From contig NZ_JAQGJL010000190.1 of NCBI RefSeq assembly GCF_028290645.1, forward strand, positions 1 to 36,973: a stretch of DNA of 36,973 nt. The letters run 5' to 3'. Shown here piece by piece: positions 31,637-36,973 of the stretch; positions within the stretch are counted from its first letter, which is position 1, and each line of letters opens with the position of its first letter. This stretch comes from Devosia sp. (GTDB lineage Bacteria; Pseudomonadota; Alphaproteobacteria; Rhizobiales; Devosiaceae). A program made the position numbers and the translations under genes. The notes under the pieces are model-generated. The model saw only the letters and a list, made by a program, of their open reading frames with translations, was not told the DNA's origin and made no database searches.

Positions 31637-33106
31637 ATGTCTGTAGGCTGGATTGTCGCGATCGTTCTGGGCATTGGCGCCGTAGCCTATTTCTTCGCGG
31701 CACAGCGCGCCCGCGCCCAGCGCGAAGGCATCGATCGGTCCAAGCAGGTTCCCCACTCCCTCCCCACCTACCACGGCTGGCTGGCCTTCATCCTGGCCGC
31801 CATCCCGGCGCTCCTGTTCTTCCTCGTTTTCAGCCTCCTCTCCAATGCGCTGATCCAGAACCGCATCAGCAACGAAGTCGCGACTCACATCGGGGACCCC
31901 GCCGCGGCAAGTCTCTCCATCGGCATCGTCCACAATGTCGCAACCGCCCTCGGCAAGCTGGGCCTCTCGGGCGACAATCTGCCCGGTTCCTACGCGGCCC
32001 TGCGCGACGCGGCCTCTTCCTCCGGCGTTGCACTGGCCGACAGCGGCGAAGACTACATGGTGCCGCTTGCCGCGGGCGTGAATGCGGATTCCAACGGCTA
32101 CCGCTTCATCGGTCAGGGCCTTGCGCTGCTGTTCTCGCTGGCCGGCGCCGTCTTCGCCTACTCCCGCATCAGGATCCGCCTCCGCGCCCGCAACCAGGTG
32201 GAACGCGTCGTCCTGTGGAGCCTGCTCGGCGCTTCGACGGTCGCCATCCTCACCACGGTCGGCATCGTTCTTTCGATGCTGGGCGAGACCATCCATTTCT
32301 TCTCCGACGTCAACCCGCTCACCTTCTTCTTCGGAACCGTCTGGGACCCGCGCTTTGCCGACGCCGGCTCCGGCGCCACCAATGGCCAGTTCGGCCTCAT
32401 CCCGCTGCTCGCCGGCACGCTCTACATCGCGCTCGTCTCGATGCTGTTCGCCGTGCCCGTCGGATTGATGGCCGCCGTGTACATGGGCGAGTATGCCTCC
32501 AACCGCGTCCGCTCGACGGTGAAGCCGCTGCTGGAACTGCTCGCCGGCATTCCCACCATCGTCTACGGCATCTTCGCCGTGGTGACCCTCGGCCCGTTCT
32601 TCCGCGATCTGAGCGCGGCGCTGGCCGGCGGTTTCGCCTTCATCCAGGCCCAGTCGGTGTTCACCGCCGGCATCGTCATGGGCGTGATGCTGATCCCGGT
32701 GGTCTCCTCGCTCTCCGACGACGTCATCACCGCAGTGCCGCGCGCCATGCGCGACGGCTCGCTGGCGCTCGGCGCCACCCGCTCCGAGACCATCCGCAAA
32801 GTGATCCTCCCCGCCGCGCTCCCCGGCATCGTCGGAGCGCTGCTGCTCACCGCCTCGCGCGCCATCGGCGAGACCATGATCGTGGTGCTCGCCGCCGGCG
32901 TCGCGGCGCGCCTCAGCGTCAACCCGTTCGAGGCAATGACCACCATCACCGTCAAGATCGTCAACCAGCTCACCGGCGACCTCGAGTTCAACTCGCCGCA
33001 GACGCTGGTCGCTTTCGCCCTCGGCCTCACCCTCTTCGCCCTGACGCTCGGCATGAACGTCTATGCGCTCTACATAGTGCGCAAGTATCGGGAGCAGTAT
33101 GAATGA
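31637..33106 (+). CDS. pstC: Phosphate ABC transporter permease PstC
   Basis: The 489-residue inner-membrane permease has an N-terminal helix at 5-22, a second at about 47-70, and a large periplasmic region (about 75-150) before the six-helix transport core. The coupling loop reads VPRAMRDGSLALGATRSETIRKVILPAALPGI. It is longer than E. coli PstC (about 319), as in many alphaproteobacteria. It ends with a four-base overlap with pstA (ATGA), so the two are translationally coupled. Together they form the membrane channel for phosphate delivered by PstS. Confidence 0.94.
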   Translation: MSVGWIVAIVLGIGAVAYFFAAQRARAQREGIDRSKQVPHSLPTYHGWLAFILAAIPALLFFLVFSLLSNALIQNRISNEVATHIGDPAAASLSIGIVHNVATALGKLGLSGDNLPGSYAALRDAASSSGVALADSGEDYMVPLAAGVNADSNGYRFIGQGLALLFSLAGAVFAYSRIRIRLRARNQVERVVLWSLLGASTVAILTTVGIVLSMLGETIHFFSDVNPLTFFFGTVWDPRFADAGSGATNGQFGLIPLLAGTLYIALVSMLFAVPVGLMAAVYMGEYASNRVRSTVKPLLELLAGIPTIVYGIFAVVTLGPFFRDLSAALAGGFAFIQAQSVFTAGIVMGVMLIPVVSSLSDDVITAVPRAMRDGSLALGATRSETIRKVILPAALPGIVGALLLTASRAIGETMIVVLAAGVAARLSVNPFEAMTTITVKIVNQLTGDLEFNSPQTLVAFALGLTLFALTLGMNVYALYIVRKYREQYE

Positions 33107-34422
33107 CCGACGCTGCCTTGCCCCATGCCGCTGCCGAGACCGCCGCTCCGGTCCGCCGTGATTTCGGCCTGAAGCGACGCCATGCCGCCGAAGCCCGCTT
33201 CCGCTTCTACGGTATCGCCGCGATCACCATTGGCCTCGCCTTCCTCGCGATCCTGCTCATCTCGATCTTCTCGAAGGGCTACACCGCCTTCGTCCAGACC
33301 TCGATCACCGTGCCGGTCGAGTTCAGCGCCCAGATCATCGACAAGGACGACAAGCGCGCCACCGATCCTAAGGTCCTCGTTTCGGCGAACTACCCGGTCA
33401 TCGCCCGCAACGCCCTCGCCAAGGCGCTCGGCGTCGATCCGGCCGACAAGAAGGCAATGAAGGAGATTTCCAACTTCGTCTCCGACGGCTCGCGCTCCCT
33501 GCTGCGCGACATCGTGGCGTCGGACCCCTCGGTGATCGGCACCACGCGCAACGTCACACTGCTCGCCGCCGCCGATATCGACAGCGCCAACAAGGGCCAG
33601 ATCGATCTCAACGTGCCCGAGGCCAAGCGCAAGGTCTCCGACCAGCAGCTCGCCTGGCTGAACCAGCTGAAAGCCGCCGGCCAGGTCTCTACCCCGTTCA
33701 ACTGGGGCCTCCTCACCTTCGGCGCCTCGAGCCGCCCGGAGACTGCGGGCCTCGGCGTGGCGCTGGTCGGCTCGCTCTACATGATGGCGATCGTGCTGCT
33801 CTGCGCGCTCCCCATCGGCGTTGCCGCCTCGATCTATCTCGAGGAGTTTGCGAAGAAGAACCGCTTCACCGATTTCATCGAGGTGAACATCAACAACCTC
33901 GCGGCCGTGCCCTCGATCGTCTACGGGCTGCTCGGCCTCGCCGTGTTCATCAACTTCTTCGGCATGCCGCGCTCGGCGCCGCTGGTCGGCGGGTTCGTCC
34001 TCACCCTGATGACGCTTCCCACCATCATCATCGCCACCCGCGCCGCGCTCCGTTCCGTGCCGCCCTCGATCCGCTCCGCGGCGCTGGGCATCGGCGCCTC
34101 GAAGATGCAGATGGTGTTCGACCACGTCCTGCCGCTCGCCACCCCGGGCATCCTCACCGGCACGATCATCGGCCTCGCTCGTGCTCTGGGCGAAACCGCC
34201 CCGCTCCTCCTCATCGGCATGGTGGCCTTCGTCGCCGACCGCCCGGCCACTCCGCTCGATCCGGCGACGGCCCTGCCGGTGCAGATCTACATGTGGGCCA
34301 ACGAGGCCGAGCGCGCCTTCGTCGAGCGCACCTCGGGCGCCATCATCGTGCTGCTCGTCTTCCTCGCCCTGATGAATCTCGCCGCCATTCTCCTCCGCCG
34401 CCGCTTCGAGCGCCGCTGGTAA
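33103..34422 (+). CDS. pstA: Phosphate ABC transporter permease PstA, with N-terminal extension
   Basis: This 439-residue permease subunit has a long N-terminal part (about 30-210) of DUF3333 type: one helix at 40-60 and a soluble periplasmic domain with [17 protein letters not shown]. The usual transport core follows, with [29 protein letters not shown] and the coupling loop [33 protein letters not shown]. coli PstA has only about 296 residues. It pairs with PstC and is driven by PstB, which starts 11 bases downstream. The role of the extension is unknown, but it is normal for this lineage. Confidence 0.94.
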   Translation: MTDAALPHAAAETAAPVRRDFGLKRRHAAEARFRFYGIAAITIGLAFLAILLISIFSKGYTAFVQTSITVPVEFSAQIIDKDDKRATDPKVLVSANYPVIARNALAKALGVDPADKKAMKEISNFVSDGSRSLLRDIVASDPSVIGTTRNVTLLAAADIDSANKGQIDLNVPEAKRKVSDQQLAWLNQLKAAGQVSTPFNWGLLTFGASSRPETAGLGVALVGSLYMMAIVLLCALPIGVAASIYLEEFAKKNRFTDFIEVNINNLAAVPSIVYGLLGLAVFINFFGMPRSAPLVGGFVLTLMTLPTIIIATRAALRSVPPSIRSAALGIGASKMQMVFDHVLPLATPGILTGTIIGLARALGETAPLLLIGMVAFVADRPATPLDPATALPVQIYMWANEAERAFVERTSGAIIVLLVFLALMNLAAILLRRRFERRW

Positions 34423-34433
34423 CCCTGACCTGG

Positions 34434-35252
34434 ATGACTGACATGTCCCTGGAATCCGCTGCGATCGCCACCGCTTCCGTCTCGCGCTCCAACGCGCCGT
34501 CCAAGATGACGGGCGAGGATGTCTGCGTGTTCTATGGGGCCAAGCAGGCGCTGTTCGACGTCAACCTCAAGATCGAGCAGTTCAACGTCACCTCGCTGAT
34601 CGGCCCCTCGGGCTGCGGCAAGTCGACGTTCCTCCGCTCGCTCAACCGCATGAACGACACCATCGAGGGCTGCCGCGTCACCGGCAAGATCAACCTCGAC
34701 GAGGACGACATCTACGATCCCTCGATCGACGTGGTGGAACTGCGCGCGCGCGTCGGCATGGTGTTCCAGAAGCCCAACCCGTTCCCCAAGTCGATCTACG
34801 AGAACGTCGCCTATGGCCCGAGAATCCACGGCATCGCCCGCAACAAGGCGGACCTCGATGAGATCGTGCACTCCTCGCTCCGTCGCGCCGGCCTCTGGAA
34901 TGAAGTGAAGGACAGGCTGCTCGAGCCCGGCACCGGCCTGTCCGGCGGCCAGCAGCAGCGCCTCTGCATCGCCCGCGCCATCGCCACCAAGCCCGAAGTG
35001 CTGCTCATGGACGAGCCCTGCTCGGCGCTCGACCCGATCGCCACCGCGGTGATCGAAGAGCTGATCGACGAATTGCGCGAGAATTTCACCATCGTCATCG
35101 TCACCCACTCCATGCAGCAGGCTGCCCGCGTCAGCCAGAAGACGGCGTTCTTCCACCTCGGCAAGCTGATCGAGGAAGGCAAGACCGAGGACATCTTCAC
35201 CAATCCGCGCAACAGGCAGACGCAGGACTACATCACCGGCCGTATCGGCTGA
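34434..35252 (+). CDS. pstB: Phosphate ABC transporter ATP-binding protein PstB
   Basis: The 272-residue ATPase has Walker [10 protein letters not shown], the Q-loop [21 protein letters not shown], the signature [14 protein letters not shown] and Walker [14 protein letters not shown], with the switch His in [12 protein letters not shown]. It energises phosphate import on the cytosolic side. ATG at 34434 is used; a second ATG at 34443 is also possible. It lies 11 bases after pstA and 15 before phoU in one operon. Besides import, PstB passes the phosphate signal to PhoR through PhoU. Confidence 0.96.
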   Translation: MTDMSLESAAIATASVSRSNAPSKMTGEDVCVFYGAKQALFDVNLKIEQFNVTSLIGPSGCGKSTFLRSLNRMNDTIEGCRVTGKINLDEDDIYDPSIDVVELRARVGMVFQKPNPFPKSIYENVAYGPRIHGIARNKADLDEIVHSSLRRAGLWNEVKDRLLEPGTGLSGGQQQRLCIARAIATKPEVLLMDEPCSALDPIATAVIEELIDELRENFTIVIVTHSMQQAARVSQKTAFFHLGKLIEEGKTEDIFTNPRNRQTQDYITGRIG

Positions 35253-35267
35253 CCCGAAGGATCTGAA

Positions 35268-35972
35268 ATGGCCACGCTCAACGAGCACATCGTTTCCTCC
35301 TACGAGGAGGAACTCACCAACCTCGCCAAGCTCATCTTCGAGATGGGCGGCATGGTCGAGGTCGCCGTGTCGAGCGCCACGCGTGCGCTGCTGAAGCTCG
35401 ACCATGGTCTCGCCCGCCAGACCATCGAAGCCGATAAGGCAATCGATGAGATGCAGAAGCGCATCGACGAGATCGCCGTCTCGATGATCGCCCGGCGCCA
35501 GCCGATGGCGACGGACCTGCGCGCCATCATCACCTCGATCCACGTCGCCAATGATCTTGAACGCGTGGGCGACATGGCCAAGACCATTTCCCGCCGCGCC
35601 CTGCAGATCGACGGCCTCAGCCTCGCGCCAAAATTCTACAATGGCGTCAAGCATATGGCCGACCTGATCCTCAGGCAGCTGAAGGCCGCGCTCGACGCCT
35701 ATGCGACGCGCAACGCCGCCGCCGCCGTCGAGGTTTGCAACGCCGACGACGAAATCGATGCGCTATACACCTCGCTGTTCCGTGAACTCCTGACCTACAT
35801 GATGGAAGACCCGCGCAACATCACCCAGTGCACGCATCTCCTCTTCTGTTCGAAGAGCCTCGAGCGCGTCGGCGACCACGCCACCAATATTGCCGAGCAC
35901 GCCTATTATCTCGAGACCGGCCGCCAGATCGGCACTGCGCCGGACCAGCACCGCGTTCAAGTCAAAGAGTAA
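35268..35972 (+). CDS. phoU: Phosphate signalling protein PhoU
   Basis: The 234-residue cytosolic protein has two three-helix PhoU repeats. Both carry a metal-cluster ExxxD-type motif: the first repeat has IEADKAIDEMQKRIDE and ATDLRAIITSIHVANDLERVGDMA, the second CNADDEIDALYTSLFRELLTYMMEDPRNITQCTHLLFCSKSLERVGDHATNIAE. It keeps PhoR in its phosphatase state when phosphate is plentiful and protects the cell from excess import. GGATCTGAA precedes the ATG. It lies between pstB and phoB. Confidence 0.96.
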   Translation: MATLNEHIVSSYEEELTNLAKLIFEMGGMVEVAVSSATRALLKLDHGLARQTIEADKAIDEMQKRIDEIAVSMIARRQPMATDLRAIITSIHVANDLERVGDMAKTISRRALQIDGLSLAPKFYNGVKHMADLILRQLKAALDAYATRNAAAAVEVCNADDEIDALYTSLFRELLTYMMEDPRNITQCTHLLFCSKSLERVGDHATNIAEHAYYLETGRQIGTAPDQHRVQVKE

Positions 35973-36062
35973 GTTCTTCCAGGAGCGGGGTCAGGAAAGG
36001 TTGCAGACTTTTCCGGTTCGATCCTGCGACAACCAACGATGTAACCGACGGAGACCCCGCCG

Positions 36063-36764
36063 ATGTCTGCCACCATCCTCATCGTCGAGGACGAAGCCGA
36101 TCTTGCTGTTCTGCTGCGTTACAATCTCGAGGCCGAGGGCTTCCGGGTCGCCACCGCTGCCTCGGGCGACGAGGCGGTGGAGCGCATCCGGGACGGCGTC
36201 CCCGACCTGATCCTGCTCGACTGGATGCTCCCGGGCCTCAGCGGCATCGAACTCTGCCGCCGCTGGCGCTCGCGCGATGAAACCGCCCGCACGCCGATCA
36301 TCATGATCACCGCCCGCGGCGAGGAAGAGGAACGCGTCCGCGGCCTCGCAACCGGCGCCGACGACTATGTGGTAAAACCCTTCTCGATCCCCGAGCTGCT
36401 CGCCCGCATCAACGCGCTGCTGCGCCGCTCGAGCCCGCAACTGGTTACTGCGGTGCTGAAGGCCGGCGACCTCGAACTCGACCGCACCAGCCACCGCGTC
36501 CGCCGCGGCGGACGCGAAGTCCACCTGGGGCCGACCGAGTACCGGTTGCTGGAATACCTGATGCGCCACCCGGGCCGGGTCTACTCGCGCGAGCAGCTGC
36601 TCGACGGCGTCTGGGGCAACGACGTCTATGTCGATGAGCGCACCGTCGACGTCCATGTCGGCCGCCTGCGCAAGGCCATCAACCGCCACCGCGATGCCGA
36701 TCCGATCCGCACAGTGCGCGGGGCAGGGTACGCCTTCGACGAGCGGTTCGCGGCGGTAAGCTGA
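36063..36764 (+). CDS. phoB: Phosphate-regulon response regulator PhoB
   Basis: This 233-residue OmpR-type regulator has the acidic pocket (E9, D10), phosphoacceptor D53 in LILLDWMLPGLSG and K105 in DDYVVKPF. The C-terminal winged helix (about 130-229) includes PTEYRLLEYLMRHPGRVYSREQLLDGVWG and ERTVDVHVGRLRKAI. It is phosphorylated by PhoR and binds the Pho boxes seen before phoR and pstS. CGGAGA precedes the ATG. I do not see a separate Pho box in the 90 bases before it, so it relies on the operon promoters. Confidence 0.96.
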   Translation: MSATILIVEDEADLAVLLRYNLEAEGFRVATAASGDEAVERIRDGVPDLILLDWMLPGLSGIELCRRWRSRDETARTPIIMITARGEEEERVRGLATGADDYVVKPFSIPELLARINALLRRSSPQLVTAVLKAGDLELDRTSHRVRRGGREVHLGPTEYRLLEYLMRHPGRVYSREQLLDGVWGNDVYVDERTVDVHVGRLRKAINRHRDADPIRTVRGAGYAFDERFAAVS

Positions 36765-36813
36765 GGCGTTCGCGCTGGTCCGGGGGGCCACGCAAATCAC
36801 CCACCCACTCGAA

Positions 36814-36842
36814 CGTCATCCCTGCGGAAGCAGGGACCCAGC
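36814..36842. repeat. GTCATCCC-family single arm
   Basis: AACGTCATCCCTGCGGAAGC followed by AGGGACCCA matches the left arm of the element at 4-88, with the internal stem CCCTGC-GGAA-GCAGGG. It lies 50 bases after phoB. Confidence 0.7.
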
Positions 36843-36861
36843 CTTTGGCCGCCGGAGCGTG

Positions 36862-36970
36862 GGCCACCCCCACCCTTGATCCCTCCCCACAAGGGGGAGG
36901 GAGACGACTGCGAGATGGTGCCACGGCGCCTCCCTCCCCCTTGTGGGGAGGGACCGAGGGTGGGGTGGCC
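36862..36970. repeat. Intergenic inverted repeat downstream of phoB
   Basis: GGCCACCCCCACCCTTGATC at the left is complemented imperfectly by GAGGGTGGGGTGGCC at the right. Each arm contains a CTCCCCACAAGGGGGAG-type hairpin. The element fills the end of the window and probably marks the end of the Pho operon. It belongs to the same family as 13530-13637. Confidence 0.8.
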
Positions 36971-36973
36971 ACA

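Noticed and set aside
35973-36062. Pho box directly before phoB
   Set aside because: The gap has no pair of CTGTCAT-like half-sites 11 bases apart, only scattered partial matches.

Overview
The window reads as chromosomal DNA of a GC-rich alphaproteobacterium, probably of the order Hyphomicrobiales (Rhizobiales) and possibly Devosia-like. This is inferred from the phoR-pstSCAB-phoU-phoB gene order, a PstA with a long N-terminal extension, and many intergenic palindromic elements that resemble rhizobial RIME repeats. I see no rRNA, tRNA, CRISPR array, transposase or phage gene.

Layout. (1) 128-3508: a plus-strand sugar-oxidation set with a Gfo/Idh/MocA oxidoreductase, a D-tagatose/D-psicose 3-epimerase-like isomerase and a beta-propeller lactonase. 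(2) 3613-17398: a mixed accessory stretch. It holds an outer-membrane barrel, DUF2200, LysE exporter with DUF924, a small FlbD-like protein, a zinc alcohol dehydrogenase, a threonine aldolase and a two-domain VOC protein. It continues with a GntR/YtrA-type regulator plus ABC transporter operon that has a clear operator, a UDP-glucuronate 4-epimerase, a fosmidomycin-resistance-type MFS pump, a GyrI-like protein, a NodL/Maa-type acetyltransferase and an AAC(6')-like GNAT. (3) 17463-20035: a divergent pair, KDG kinase and a mannitol dehydrogenase/fructuronate reductase, followed by a small secreted protein. (4) 20468-27966: a minus-strand catabolic cluster of N-formylglutamate amidohydrolase-type enzyme, ethanolamine/amino-acid permease, PuuA-like glutamine synthetase, aldehyde dehydrogenase and iron alcohol dehydrogenase. 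A toxin-antitoxin pair sits inside it. (5) 28091-36764: PPK2 polyphosphate kinase, divergent from the complete Pho regulon core (phoR, pstS, pstC, pstA, pstB, phoU, phoB), with Pho boxes before phoR and pstS.

How the genes work together. The Pho block senses and imports phosphate, and PPK2 handles polyphosphate. The 20.5-28 kb cluster has exactly the enzyme classes needed to import an amino alcohol such as ethanolamine, gamma-glutamylate it, oxidise alcohol to aldehyde to acid, and release glutamate plus an amino acid such as glycine. I consider it the best candidate for an under-described system. The PIN toxin in its middle is paired with an unusual antitoxin whose N-terminal domain resembles DUF7662.

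At larger scale, the plus strand is G-rich from about 4.7 to 17.4 kb whichever strand the genes use, and C-rich on both sides. This suggests that region (2) was inverted or inserted relative to its flanks. At least a dozen intergenic hairpin repeats punctuate the window, mostly at the 3' ends of genes.
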